In this document: positions 12,256 through 22,144 of the stretch, piece by piece
How positions within the stretch are numbered: the first letter of the stretch is position 1
Layout of the letters: each line of letters begins with the position of its first letter
Assembly: GCA_021208565.1 (NCBI GenBank)
Contig: JAJOJN010000095.1
Span: 1-47,486 of the forward strand
From: Nitrincola sp.
GTDB lineage: Bacteria > Pseudomonadota > Gammaproteobacteria > Pseudomonadales > Balneatricaceae
Direction: 5' to 3'
DNA: 47,486 nt
Made by a program: the position numbers and the translations under genes
The notes under the pieces: generated by a model
Told to the model about the DNA's origin: nothing
Database searches by the model: none
Seen by the model: only the letters and a program-made list of their open reading frames with translations

Positions 12256-13705
12256 CATGAAACTGATAAACAGGACAGGTGCTATACCCCAGAGTTGATA
12301 GGGTGTGTTGCCTCGCATTGAGGGAACGCTGGCACTTAGTACACCTGCCTGCTCTCGGCTAATGCGTTCAACAATATTGCCGTCGGGTGCGACCACAGCG
12401 GTGATGCCATCGTTGGTGCCGCGAATTAACCAGCGACCGTTTTCGATGGCACGCATACGTGCAATTTGAAGATGCTGTTCGGCTGCCAAGGAATCGCCAA
12501 ACCAAGCATCATTCGATACCGTGATGATCATATCGGCTTCTCTTGCCGAGCGCCGAGTTAATTCGGGGTAAGCAATTTCATAGCAAATTAAGGGAGCGAG
12601 CTTTCGACCTTGAACGCTTAACGTCAGCTCAGTGTGTTCAGGTAAGCTAAACTCAGACATGGGCAGATCAAAAAAAATTGATCAGTCCACGCAATTGATT
12701 TTCCAAGGGGACATATTCACCAAAAGGGACCAGACGCTGTTTATGGTAAACGCCACTACCCGAGCTGAAAACGCCTAAGCTGTTATGAAAACGACGAATT
12801 TCAGGTCGCTGAGAGTCGGTTGCCATGTAAGGGAAGCCACTGATCAGCGTTGTTTGACGCGCTTCTAACTCAGCCAAAAAGGGTTCAACATAGGGAGCTG
12901 CTTGGTAATAGAGCGAGGGAATGGCGGTTTCAGGCCAAACAATTAAGTCATGATCTTGGTAAGGTAAACTCAATTCGATCAAATGCTGCAGCATCGGACC
13001 TAGTAAACGTCTATCCCATTTATCGTGCTGCGAAATATTGGGTTGAACAAGAGCAATCTTCAGTTGGCTATCGGGTACTTCTTCTGTCCAGTGACTAGGG
13101 CTGGTTAGTGCGATGAGCGGTAACAGCAGTGCAACTACCAGCGCAACAAATGACCGCTCTTTGACGGCATGAAATCCGGCAACTGCCAAACATAGGGTTA
13201 GTAAGGATAATCCCCAAACCCCTAGCAGACTGGCTAAATGGCTAAACGGCGTGTCAAGCCATGCATAACCGGTGAGTAGCCAAGGAAAGCCAGTGAGCAG
13301 CCAACTCCGTAACCATTCAAATAGAATCCAGATGGCGATAAAGGCTAGCCAGGCATGGGGGCGTTGAGAAAAGAATCGAAAAACAGCCAAGCTTGCGCGG
13401 CAAATAGGATGGCTAAGCCGGCCACAAACAGAAGGGTAGCAAGGGTTGCAATGGGAACTGAAGTGTAGCCATACACGTGGATGCTAACCCATACCCATGA
13501 AACACCTGCACCAAAAAGTCCAAAACCAAAACTCCAGCCAATCAGTAACGCTTGGCGTGCATGCTGTACGCCAAGCATTAGCCAATAGAATAGAGCGGGA
13601 CCTATCAGAATAAAAAATAAACAGGTCAAAAGGCGAAAAAGCCAGCACCATGAGAGCACCCGCTAGGATAGCGATAAGTGCTTTCGCTGGCAGATTTGTC
13701 AGCAT
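12190..13705 (-). CDS. lnt: Apolipoprotein N-acyltransferase (three frameshifts)
   Basis: Inner-membrane enzyme that adds the third acyl chain to lipoproteins, in the nitrilase (CN-hydrolase) superfamily. The gene is spread over four frame segments. Breaks: an A run (plus strand) at 13612-13617, one base too many; AAAAA at 13379-13383, one too few; eight A at 12670-12677, one too many. After correction the protein has about 504 residues: N-terminal helices (SPFDLF, WLLTGFPWLLTGYAWLD), then the catalytic domain with WPETAIP (Glu), the Lys in the HKQRLVPFGEYVP segment and Cys in LICYE. These are the Glu-Lys-Cys triad. Start chosen at 13705 because AAGGGA precedes it; 13729 is an alternative. 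All four segments are unmistakably Lnt. Confidence 0.92.
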
Positions 13706-13742
13706 GGTCTGATATCCCTTTTCAATCATAACTTTTGTGAGG

Positions 13743-14582
13743 CTAGTTTTCAGGGATAACCTGCAAGAGTTTTATCCGACGATTATCAGCAGAAAGCACG
13801 CTAAAGTTGATCCCTTCTAAAGTAACGCTTTCGCCTTTGTTCGGTAAACGTCCAAAGCTTTGTGTGATAATGCCGCCAATGGTGTCAAACTCTTCATCAG
13901 AGAATTCTGTGTCGAAGTATTCATTAAAATCATCAATCGGCGTTAAGGCTTTAACCAAGTAGCCTTTTTCGTCCAACTCTTTAATATTACCTTCGTTCTC
14001 GTCTTCGTCATGCTCATCTTCGATTTCACCGACAATTTGTTCCAAGACGTCTTCAATAGTAATCAGTCCCGAAACACCACCATACTCATCGACGACAATC
14101 GCCATATGATTACGTGTGCCTCTGAATTCGCGAAGTAAAACATTGAGTCGTTTGCCCTCTGGAATAAAGACTGCCGGCCGCAAGCAATCACTGATGCTAA
14201 AGTTATCCAAATTGCCATCTAACACATAAGTGAGCAGGTCTTTAGCTAGCAGGATGCCGACCACTTCGTCTGGATTCTCGCCGCAGACAGGAAAGCGCGA
14301 GTGAGCGGTTTCAATAATGACAGGTAAAAAGTCGACTGGGCGTTGATTGATCTGCACCATGGTCATTTGGGATCGGGGGATCATGGCATCGCGAACTCGC
14401 ATATCGGATACCTGCATTGCCCCTTCGATAATGGTTAAGGCATCATTATCCAATACACCCGCTTCAGCGGCTTCGTAAAGTCCATTAATTAAATCGTCAC
14501 GTGTTGGAGGTTCATCCGAAAAGGCCTGAGCTAACTTGCCTAACCAGCCTTTCTGTGTACTTCCCGATCGCTCTTCGCTCAT
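13743..14582 (-). CDS. corC: CBS-domain protein CorC (magnesium/cobalt efflux family)
   Basis: A 279-residue cytosolic protein of the CorC/YbeX family. Two CBS domains run from about 65 to 190 (RDAMIPRSQMTMV opens the first, VVDEYGGVSGLITIEDVLEQIVGE is split around the end of the second), followed by the CorC_HlyC C-terminal domain. There is no membrane (DUF21) domain, as in E. coli CorC. It sits between ybeY and lnt in the conserved phoH-ybeY-corC-lnt order, 8 bases after ybeY. The cation role is from family knowledge and is not visible in the sequence. Confidence 0.93.
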   Translation of the reverse strand: MSEERSGSTQKGWLGKLAQAFSDEPPTRDDLINGLYEAAEAGVLDNDALTIIEGAMQVSDMRVRDAMIPRSQMTMVQINQRPVDFLPVIIETAHSRFPVCGENPDEVVGILLAKDLLTYVLDGNLDNFSISDCLRPAVFIPEGKRLNVLLREFRGTRNHMAIVVDEYGGVSGLITIEDVLEQIVGEIEDEHDEDENEGNIKELDEKGYLVKALTPIDDFNEYFDTEFSDEEFDTIGGIITQSFGRLPNKGESVTLEGINFSVLSADNRRIKLLQVIPEN

Positions 14583-14590
14583 GTTGTCCT

Positions 14591-15046
14591 CTAAGCGGAA
14601 ATATAAGGGTTGGGAATGTCGAGTTGCGCCAAAAGTTCTATCTCCAGCGCTTCCATCTCTTCCGCATCATCGTCATTTATATGATCGAATCCGATCAGAT
14701 GCAAGACCCCATGTATGACCATATGCGCCCAATGAGCGGTTAAGGGCTTATTCTGCTCTTGCGCTTCAGTGGCGACCACTTCAGCACAGATGGCCAAATC
14801 ACCAATCATAGCCGAGGAAAATCCAGGTGGCGCCTCAAAGGGAAAGGAAAGGACATTGGTCGGTTTGTCTTTACCACGCCATGTGCTGTTGAGTTCTTGG
14901 CTTTCTTCTGCCGAAACAATACGAATGCACAATTCAGCTTCTTCAAGATGACCGGCTAAGGCAAGTGCCACCCAGCGCTGAAACTCCTCAGCATCAGGAA
15001 CGACCTGATTGTCTACTGCAATTTGAATATCGACATCAAAGCTCAT
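14591..15046 (-). CDS. ybeY: rRNA-maturation endoribonuclease YbeY
   Basis: Zinc-dependent single-strand endoribonuclease for 16S rRNA 3' maturation and ribosome quality control. It has 151 residues, the family size. The metal motif HGVLHLIGFDH supplies His112, His116 and His122. The GDLAI strand and the PTNVLSFPFE segment are typical. Its ATG overlaps the stop of phoH by four bases, so the two are translationally coupled. Confidence 0.96.
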   Translation of the reverse strand: MSFDVDIQIAVDNQVVPDAEEFQRWVALALAGHLEEAELCIRIVSAEESQELNSTWRGKDKPTNVLSFPFEAPPGFSSAMIGDLAICAEVVATEAQEQNKPLTAHWAHMVIHGVLHLIGFDHINDDDAEEMEALEIELLAQLDIPNPYISA

Positions 15047-16047
15047 GAGCGCTTTTCTCCAGTGGATTGGCGTTTAGCCTCTTCCTTTTCGTAACGATCG
15101 TAAGCTAGCACGATATGTTGAACCAGTGGATGTCTGACCACATCTTTCGCGGTAAAGTGGGTAAAGCCGATCCCTTCAACGCCCTTTAGCACTTCAATGG
15201 CGTGGACTAAGCCTGATCTGACACCTTTAGGAAGGTCGATCTGAGTGACATCTCCGGTAATCACGGCCGTTGACCCAAAGCCAATGCGCGTTAAAAACAT
15301 CTTCATCTGTTCGCGCGTAGTATTCTGACTCTCATCCAGAATGACAAATGAGCCATTCAGTGTGCGTCCTCGCATATAGGCCAGAGGCGCAATCTCAATC
15401 ACATTTTTTTCAATCAGGCGTGCTACTTTTTCGATGCCGATCATTTCATAGAGTGCATCGTAAAGCGGGCGTAGATAGGGATCGACTTTTTGTGATAAAT
15501 CGCCAGGTAAAAAGCCAAGTTTCTCTCCGGCTTCTACAGCCGGACGCACTAATAGAATGCGACTAACCTCTTCGCGTTCAAGCGCCTCGACGGCACAGGC
15601 CACTGCCAAATAGGTTTTCCCGGTGCCTGCCGGACCGATACCAAAATTGATATCGAGGCGCTGAACTGATTCAACATAACGTTTCTGATTGTCACTACGT
15701 GGACGTATCTGCATTTTGCGGGTGCGAATGGTGACATCACGGTCAAATGCACTGCTGATGGTAATTGGGGTTTCGATGCCGGTCGCTTTAAGCGCAAGAT
15801 GAATGTGTGCGGGTGTCAACTCAGCACCCGCACAAGCATCGGCATAAAGTTGCAGTAGCATGGGCTTTATTTGAGCACACTTTTCTGGCTTTCCGAGTAG
15901 TTGAAAATGACTGCCTCGATTGAGTACCTCGATTCCAGTGCGCTCCTCAATCAGCAGGATGTGTTCATTAAGCTGACCGCACAGATTGGCCAAAGCATTG
16001 GGGTTGTCGGGCTCCAGCGTAAAGTTAAGCGTGTCGGTGTTAGACAA
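15043..16047 (-). CDS. ybeZ: PhoH-like ATPase (YbeZ)
   Basis: A 334-residue P-loop NTPase of the PhoH/YbeZ family, linked to YbeY and RNA processing. Walker A is GPAGTGKT (138-145). The Walker B region reads SFVILDESQN, followed by TTREQMKMFLTRIGFGS, a strongly conserved PhoH segment. The N-terminal 100 residues form the KH-like part. It lies directly after miaB and overlaps ybeY. Intact. Confidence 0.95.
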   Translation of the reverse strand: MSNTDTLNFTLEPDNPNALANLCGQLNEHILLIEERTGIEVLNRGSHFQLLGKPEKCAQIKPMLLQLYADACAGAELTPAHIHLALKATGIETPITISSAFDRDVTIRTRKMQIRPRSDNQKRYVESVQRLDINFGIGPAGTGKTYLAVACAVEALEREEVSRILLVRPAVEAGEKLGFLPGDLSQKVDPYLRPLYDALYEMIGIEKVARLIEKNVIEIAPLAYMRGRTLNGSFVILDESQNTTREQMKMFLTRIGFGSTAVITGDVTQIDLPKGVRSGLVHAIEVLKGVEGIGFTHFTAKDVVRHPLVQHIVLAYDRYEKEEAKRQSTGEKRS

Positions 16048-16067
16048 GTCGAATTCCTAATAAACAA

Positions 16068-17419
16068 TTAGTGTGTGGTATCGAGTTCTGAGCTTACTAG
16101 CTCACCCACTAAGGAGTTAGCATAGGCTTGAACGATCTTAACTTCTGCAAAATGGCCAATCAGATCTGGATTGTCACAGCGGAAATTCACCACACGGTTG
16201 TTTTCTGTGCGTCCTGACAGTTGCCCAGGATCTTTCTTAGAATAACCGTTGACCAGAATACGCTCTAAGTTACCGACCATGCGACGGCTGATCTCCATCG
16301 CTTGCTGGGTAATGCGATGCTGCAGTAAACCTAGACGCTGTTTTTTCTCTCTTCTTCAGAGACCGTATCTGGCAAATCAGCCGCGGGAGTGCCAGGACGA
16401 CGACTGTAGATAAAGCTAAAAGAGGAATCAAAACCGATCTCTTCAATTAGTTTCATCGTCGCTTGGAAGTCTGCCTCGGTTTCCCCTGGGAAGCCGATAA
16501 TGAAATCAGAAGAGAAACTGATGTTTGGACGTAGTTTACGAATGCGACGCAGCTTGGATTTATATTCCAAGGCGGTGTGACCACGTTTCATGGCCATTAA
16601 AATCCTATCGGAACCACTTTGAACCGGAAGATGAAGGTGACTGACGAGTTCCGGTACTTCGGCATACACATCAATCAAACTGTCGCTGAACTCCACAGGG
16701 TGAGAGGTGGTAAAGCGAATACGATCTATCCCCTCAATGGCCGCAACGCGACGAATCAATTCCGCTAAATCGGCATCTACGCCATCACCTGTTGCACCAC
16801 GATAAGCGTTAACATTTTGACCGAGCAGGTTGACTTCACGTACACCTTGTTCTGCCAGTTCTTGCACTTCATTCAGTACATCCTGTAAGGGACGGCTAAC
16901 TTCCTCACCACGTGTGTAGGGTACAACACAGAAGGTGCAGTATTTGCTACAACCTTCCATGACAGAAACGAAGGCTTCAGCACCTTCAGCCCGAGGTGCA
17001 GGCAAGTTGTCGAATTTCTCAATTTCGGGGAAGCTGATATCAACGATACCCACACTGCCGTTTTTGCTTTCATTGATCATTTCAGGCAAACGGTGCAGGG
17101 TTTGCGGACCAAAGATCATGTCGACATAGGGTGCTCGGTCACGAATCGCTTCACCCTCTTGACTGGCGACACAGCCGCCAACACCAATAATCAGATCAGG
17201 ACGCTTTTCTTTGATTTTGCGCCAGCGGCCCAGTTGATGGAACACTTTTTCCTGAGCTTTTTCACGAATCGAACAGGTATTCAGCAGTAATACATCCGCC
17301 TCATCGGGATTATCGGTCAGTTCTAGGGCGTGACTTTCACCCAGTAGGTCTGCCATACGGGAGGAGTCGTACTCGTTCATCTGGCAGCCGTGTGTCTTGA
17401 TAAACAGTTTTTTACTCAT
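16068..17419 (-). CDS. miaB: tRNA methylthiotransferase MiaB (one-base frameshift)
   Basis: Radical-SAM enzyme that makes ms2i6A at position 37 of tRNAs. N-terminal UPF0004 cysteines are Cys12, Cys49 and Cys83; the radical-SAM cluster motif is Cys157-x3-Cys161-x2-Cys164 (GCSKYCTFC). The raw frame ends at 16331; the C-terminal TRAM domain ([17 protein letters not shown]) follows in another frame and ends at 16068. Adding one A at the coding-strand A6 run (16341-16346) restores [19 protein letters not shown] and a 450-residue protein. The site reads AGA AAA AAC, which is also a slippery heptamer, but sequence error is the simpler reading. Confidence 0.95.
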
Positions 17420-17618
17420 GAGTTACCTGCATTTCGAATTAGCCAGTTAAATAGGGGCGAGATTATAGCGAAGCTATAGACTGGCCGCTACGTATTGGGT
17501 GTTTTTTGTACAGTTTTTAAGATCAATTCTTTTGTTGGCTTGAAAGCGGAGCAGGTTGCCCCGATTAAGGGTTTCATATATCGCTTTTATTCAGAATTTT
17601 AGGAGTGTTGTTCCAATC

Positions 17619-17942
17619 ATGGCTGCAGAAGAGTCTATTTATCGTGTCGCTTTTGTGAATCAAGACAAGGTTTATGAGCTGTACGTAAAGCATGTGTTTC
17701 AAAGCGATTTGTGGGGTTTTATTGAGCTAGAAGGCTTCGTGTTTGGTTCGCGCTCCGAGTTGGTTGTGGACCCATCAGAGGAAAAGCTGCGTCAACAGTT
17801 TGGCGAAGTTAAGCGAACCTATGTGCCTATGCATGCGATTATCCGAATTGATGAGGTTCGTCAGAGTGGTGTGGCAAAGATTACCGATGCAAAAGGCATC
17901 ATTACGCCTTTTCCAACGCTGCCACCCAAAAAATCACCCTAA
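17619..17942 (+). CDS. DUF1820 family protein
   Basis: A 107-residue protein from the ATG at 17619. The frame is open upstream to 17556, but the conserved family start is MAxxxIYRVxFxNQxKVYELY, so the internal ATG is chosen. An AGGAG at 17601 is rather far (13 bases). The conserved features are the VVDPSEEKL segment and VKRTYVPMHAIIRIDEV. It resembles a small beta-rich cytosolic protein; function unknown. It precedes flrA and is divergent from miaB. Confidence 0.85.
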   Translation: MAAEESIYRVAFVNQDKVYELYVKHVFQSDLWGFIELEGFVFGSRSELVVDPSEEKLRQQFGEVKRTYVPMHAIIRIDEVRQSGVAKITDAKGIITPFPTLPPKKSP

Positions 17943-17990
17943 GTTTTAGAGTGAAGGCAGGGTAGGTCTAAGGATAAAAAAGTCAAACTA

Positions 17991-18019
17991 TTGACGAATC
18001 ATCAGTCTCGCGTTAGTGT
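17991..18019 (+). promoter_or_regulatory. Candidate sigma-70 promoter of flrA
   Basis: TTGACG and TAGTGT are separated by 17 bases and lie about 30 bases upstream of the flrA ATG. The -35 is strong, the -10 is poor. It fits a class I gene that does not need sigma-54 for its own expression. Confidence 0.4.
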
Positions 18020-18047
18020 TAAGCAAATTTTTCCTTAGGCTAGACCC

Positions 18048-19505
18048 ATGGTTCGTAAATTTTCTGACGTTTTATTATTGGATGACGATCGTCAACGTGT
18101 AGAGACACTACAAACCTGCCTCGATTTTGTGGGTGTAAAGTGCCATTTTTTTGACTTTGTTGCTTGGTTACAACAGGGTAGAGAGTTCGACCTGACCTCT
18201 ATCGGCTTAGTGATGATCGGGCACAGCAGTTTGCCTATCGCCTTAGAAAAACTGATCGGTGAGCTGTCAATTGAGCAACATCCGTTACCCAAAGTCCTGC
18301 TGTGCGAGTGGCCTGAACTGGGTGCGGAAAACAGTCAGCGCTTAGCTATTTTAGATTATTTCCATTCGCCCTATCGTTATGATCAGCTATTAGCCTTGTT
18401 ACATTCGGCTCAGCTTTCACTTAAATACCATACAGCCGCTCAGCCGGTTCAGCTTGAATGCCAAGGGTTTGTTGGGCAAACCCCCGTGATCTGTGAAATT
18501 CGTAATTTAATTCATCAAGTCGCTTCTCGAGATGTGAGTGTCCTGATTACGGGTGAATCAGGAACCGGTAAAGAAGTGGTTGCGAGAGCTTTGCACCAGC
18601 ACTCCGACCGTCGAGATAAGCCATTTGTCCCCGTTAACTGCGGTGCTATTCCTGCTGAGCTGTTAGAAAGCGAATTGTTTGGTCATGAAAAAGGCGCTTT
18701 TACTGGCGCGATCAGCAGTCGAGCGGGGCGATTTGAGTTGGCAGATGGCGGCACCCTGTTCCTAGATGAGGTCGGCGATATGCCGCTACCTATGCAGGTA
18801 AAGCTTCTAAGAGTCTTGCAAGAGCGTCAGTTTGAGCGTGTGGGTGGAAATAAAACTCTAGAAGTGGATGTGCGCATAATCACGGCGACCCATAAAAACT
18901 TAGAAGAGATGATCAAAACCGGTGAGTTTCGTGAAGATCTTTATTATCGTCTGAATGTCTTTCCGATAGAGATGCCGCCGCTACGAGAGCGAGTGGCCGA
19001 CCTTCCTCTGTTGATCAGCGAATTCATGTCACGGTTACAGGAACAAGGTTTGTCCGTCATGCATTTTCTACCTGAGGCGATGGAATCCTTAAAGCGTCAT
19101 CCTTGGCCGGGAAATGTGCGAGAACTGTCAAACTTGTTAGAGCGTTTAGCGATAATTCATGCTGGTGGCGTGATCGGTGTGTCTGAGTTGCCCGTCAAGT
19201 TTAGACATGTTGAAGAGCCTAATCCCGAAAAGTACAATCCAGTCATGCCGCCACTTAACTTGATACCCGATGAGTCAACAGTCATTACTCTTGATGAAGA
19301 TAGGGAAGCGTTACCCCAAGCAAAGCTAGAGCTCCTCAAGAAAGGGATTGACCTAAAGAATTTTCTAGAAACTACCGAGCAGCAATTGATTGAGCAGGCG
19401 TTATCAGAATCCGGACATGTGGTCGCCAGAGCTGCCCGCTTGTTGGGTATTCGTCGCACAACTCTTGTTGAAAAAATGCGTAAATATGAAATGGCTCGCT
19501 CATGA
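18048..19505 (+). CDS. flrA: Flagellar master regulator FlrA/FleQ
   Basis: Sigma-54 enhancer-binding protein at the top of the polar-flagellum cascade. It has 485 residues. The N-terminal receiver-like domain (FleQ domain, about 5-125) keeps LDDD, but the place of the phosphorylated Asp reads VMIGHSS, so it is not expected to be phosphorylated. The AAA+ domain has Walker A GESGTGKE (169-176) and GAFTGA (216-221). The C-terminal Fis-type helix-turn-helix reads [20 protein letters not shown]. In FleQ, c-di-GMP binds the AAA+ domain; I cannot confirm that here. The stop overlaps flrB by four bases. Gene name by family and by the following flrB and flrC. Confidence 0.92.
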   Translation: MVRKFSDVLLLDDDRQRVETLQTCLDFVGVKCHFFDFVAWLQQGREFDLTSIGLVMIGHSSLPIALEKLIGELSIEQHPLPKVLLCEWPELGAENSQRLAILDYFHSPYRYDQLLALLHSAQLSLKYHTAAQPVQLECQGFVGQTPVICEIRNLIHQVASRDVSVLITGESGTGKEVVARALHQHSDRRDKPFVPVNCGAIPAELLESELFGHEKGAFTGAISSRAGRFELADGGTLFLDEVGDMPLPMQVKLLRVLQERQFERVGGNKTLEVDVRIITATHKNLEEMIKTGEFREDLYYRLNVFPIEMPPLRERVADLPLLISEFMSRLQEQGLSVMHFLPEAMESLKRHPWPGNVRELSNLLERLAIIHAGGVIGVSELPVKFRHVEEPNPEKYNPVMPPLNLIPDESTVITLDEDREALPQAKLELLKKGIDLKNFLETTEQQLIEQALSESGHVVARAARLLGIRRTTLVEKMRKYEMARS

Positions 19506-20551
19506 CGGATCAACTCATTGAAGCTGAAGCGAGAATTGCTGATCTAGAGCGTCAAATTCAGTCCCTAAAGTCGGAACAGCTGGCCTTAATGCGATTACGC
19601 AAGTTAGTCGATTTGATGCCCACCGGCTTTTTGGTGATCGATAATCGTGGCAGAGTGGTAGAGAGTAATCCTGCTGCAGAGGCGCTGCTCGGTGTTGAAC
19701 TTCAAGAACGTGCCTGGATAGAAGTGATTCAAGCTTGTTTTGCACCACGCCCTGATGATGGGCATGAAGTCTCCTTGAAAAATGGCAAGCGAGTGCTCTT
19801 GTCGACCTTAGCGATTCCTGACGAGCCGGCAGCTGGTGTTATGACGGATCAGACCCAAACAAGGGATCTGCAATCCAAGCTACATCATTACCAGCGCTTG
19901 TCGGAAATGGGGCGCATGATGGCCTCTTTAGCTCATCAAGTTCGAACGCCGCTGTCGGCGGCTCTGATCTACGCGACTCATCTCACTGCAGCCGACCTTG
20001 CTGACCCTCTACGAATTCGTTTTGCCACCAAAGTGAAACAGCACCTTTCACATTTAGAACAGCAAGTACGCGATATGCTCATTTTTGCTCGGGGTGAAAC
20101 GCGACTCGATGATCAAATCTCGGCAGTAGATCTCCTGATTCGTATAGAGGATCTTCTTGATCAACCTTTAGCGCAATATGATGCTGAATGTGATTTCATC
20201 AACCTTGCTGAAGAGGCTTCCATACAGTGTAATCTTGAAGCCTTACTCGGTGCTGTGTTGAATCTTGTGAATAATGCCCTGCAAGCCTGCGGTCAAAACG
20301 CGATGTTGGAGATAAAACTAACGCGAGAGGAAGAGGAATTGGTGATCAGTGTGATGGACAATGGCCCTGGTATGAGTGCGGAAGCCTTACAAAAGGCACA
20401 AGAGCCCTTTTACACCACGAAAACCCATGGTACGGGGTTAGGCTTAGCCATAGCGCAAGTGATTGCTCGCGCTCACCACGGACAATTTGAGATCTCCTCT
20501 GAATTGGCAAAGGGTACTTGCGCGCGTTTTCGTTTACCGTTAAAAAACTGA
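19502..20551 (+). CDS. flrB: Flagellar sensor kinase FlrB/FleS
   Basis: A 349-residue cytosolic histidine kinase with no membrane segments. It has an N-terminal coiled coil (about 5-35), a PAS domain (about 35-110), HisKA with His145 in LAHQVRTPLS, and a HATPase domain with N box NLVNNALQA, DNGPGM and GTGLGLAI. It should phosphorylate FlrC during hook-basal body building. The ATG overlaps the flrA stop (ATGA), implying coupled translation. Confidence 0.92.
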   Translation: MTDQLIEAEARIADLERQIQSLKSEQLALMRLRKLVDLMPTGFLVIDNRGRVVESNPAAEALLGVELQERAWIEVIQACFAPRPDDGHEVSLKNGKRVLLSTLAIPDEPAAGVMTDQTQTRDLQSKLHHYQRLSEMGRMMASLAHQVRTPLSAALIYATHLTAADLADPLRIRFATKVKQHLSHLEQQVRDMLIFARGETRLDDQISAVDLLIRIEDLLDQPLAQYDAECDFINLAEEASIQCNLEALLGAVLNLVNNALQACGQNAMLEIKLTREEEELVISVMDNGPGMSAEALQKAQEPFYTTKTHGTGLGLAIAQVIARAHHGQFEISSELAKGTCARFRLPLKN

Positions 20552-20568
20552 CTCTATAGGGTATAGCC

Positions 20569-21954
20569 ATGTCACCAAGGGTGCTGATAGTTGAAGATGA
20601 TCTTGGTTTAAGAGAAGCCTTGGTTGACACCTTAGCCTTGGCTAAGATTGATTTCCTTGAGGCGGGATCTGGTGAGGAAGCTTTGGCCTTAATGGAACAA
20701 GAAACGGTTGACATGGTGGTCACCGATGTCAACATGCCAGGAATGGACGGTCACGCCTTGCTGGCGCTATTAAGGCAGCGCTATCCGATGTTGCCGGTTG
20801 CCTTGATTACCGCTTATGGACAAGTGGAGCGAGCGGTCGACGCTATTCGTCAGGGTGCGGTCGATTATCTGATGAAGCCTTTTGATCCTTCCCAGTTAAT
20901 TGAATTAATCCGCCGGTATGCGGTGGGTGCGGTCGATACAAGCCTAGAAGAAGAGCCTATTGCAAGATCTGTTAATAGTCAGCAGCTATTAAAATTAGCC
21001 CAGCGTGTCGCGGTGACCGATTCGACAGTGTTGATTACGGGTGAGTCGGGTACGGGTAAAGAGGTTTTGGCGCGCTACATACACCGTCACTCCGAACGTG
21101 CTCAGCAACCCTTTATTGCGATCAACTGTGCCGCGATACCCGAAAGCATGCTCGAAGCGACACTGTTTGGTCATGAAAAAGGGGCTTTCACAGGAGCGCA
21201 CCAGTCAGTGCCTGGGAAGTTTGAGCAGGCCAATGGTGGCACTCTTCTGCTTGATGAAATTAGTGAAATGGATCTTGGGCTTCAAGCAAAACTGTTGCGC
21301 GTGCTACAAGAGCAGGAAGTTGAACGCATTGGTAGTCGAAAACTGATCAAGCTTAACGTGCGAATTTTGGCGACCAGTAATCGAGATCTTTCCCAATGTG
21401 TAGCAGAAAAACAGTTTCGTGAGGATCTCTTCTATCGCCTCAACGTATTCCCCTTGCAATGGTTGCCCTTACGGGAGCGACCAGAGGATATTGAACCACT
21501 GACCCAGCGGTTATTACAGTATCACTGCCAAAAAATGCGTCGTCAGCCCGTGGTACTCTCTCCCGAAGCTTTGGCGTTACTGGAATCTTACGCCTGGCCC
21601 GGAAATGTGCGTGAGCTAGATAATGTGATTCAACGTGCGCTGATTTTACAGTCAGGCACTAAGGTGATGCCTTCTGACCTACACTTATCTGAAACATCCA
21701 TGCGATTACCGGAAGAGTATGCAAAATCGGTGCAGGTACAGAACTTTCCAAAAGTTGAACCCTCCGGCGGAGTTTTAGATCAAGATTTGCGTCAACATGA
21801 GTACCAAATTATTTTGGATGCTTTGGTTCAGTTTAAGGGTAGTCGTAAGCTCGCCGCCGAACACTTAGGTATTAGTCCTCGAACCTTGAGATATAAGCTT
21901 GCGAAAATTCGAGATCAGGGAATTGATCTAGAGCAAGTGTTAGGTAGTAAGTAA
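20569..21954 (+). CDS. flrC: Flagellar response regulator FlrC/FleR
   Basis: A 461-residue NtrC-type activator. The receiver has Asp53 in VTDVNMPGMDG. The AAA+ domain has Walker A GESGTGKE (158-165) and GAFTGA after LFGHEK. The C-terminal Fis-type helix-turn-helix reads SRKLAAEHLGISPRTLRYKL. It lies 17 bases after flrB. By family it activates sigma-54 promoters of basal-body and hook genes; the nearest candidates are the fli genes from 36299 on, although an unrelated metabolic cassette lies between. Confidence 0.93.
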   Translation: MSPRVLIVEDDLGLREALVDTLALAKIDFLEAGSGEEALALMEQETVDMVVTDVNMPGMDGHALLALLRQRYPMLPVALITAYGQVERAVDAIRQGAVDYLMKPFDPSQLIELIRRYAVGAVDTSLEEEPIARSVNSQQLLKLAQRVAVTDSTVLITGESGTGKEVLARYIHRHSERAQQPFIAINCAAIPESMLEATLFGHEKGAFTGAHQSVPGKFEQANGGTLLLDEISEMDLGLQAKLLRVLQEQEVERIGSRKLIKLNVRILATSNRDLSQCVAEKQFREDLFYRLNVFPLQWLPLRERPEDIEPLTQRLLQYHCQKMRRQPVVLSPEALALLESYAWPGNVRELDNVIQRALILQSGTKVMPSDLHLSETSMRLPEEYAKSVQVQNFPKVEPSGGVLDQDLRQHEYQIILDALVQFKGSRKLAAEHLGISPRTLRYKLAKIRDQGIDLEQVLGSK

Positions 21955-21987
21955 GTACATACTATAAAGGATCTATAGAACTAACGT

Positions 21988-22026
21988 AGCCCCCTCGATC
22001 AGACCAATGTCTAATTAAGGGGGGCT
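21988..22026 (+). other. Nested hairpin between flrC and acs
   Basis: An outer stem AGCCCCCT / AGGGGGGCT (one extra G) encloses an inner AGAC-CAAT-GTCT hairpin. There is no following T run, so it is only a weak terminator candidate for the flrABC unit. It may equally be a leader structure of acs. Confidence 0.3.
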
Positions 22027-22144
22027 CAAGGGTTCTGTATAAACGTACTATTCAAATAATAAACGCCTAATTTAATCGTTCATCAATCGAAAAAAGTCTG
22101 GCGAATTGACATAACAACAAATCTCAAGCGAAGGACAACAACCC

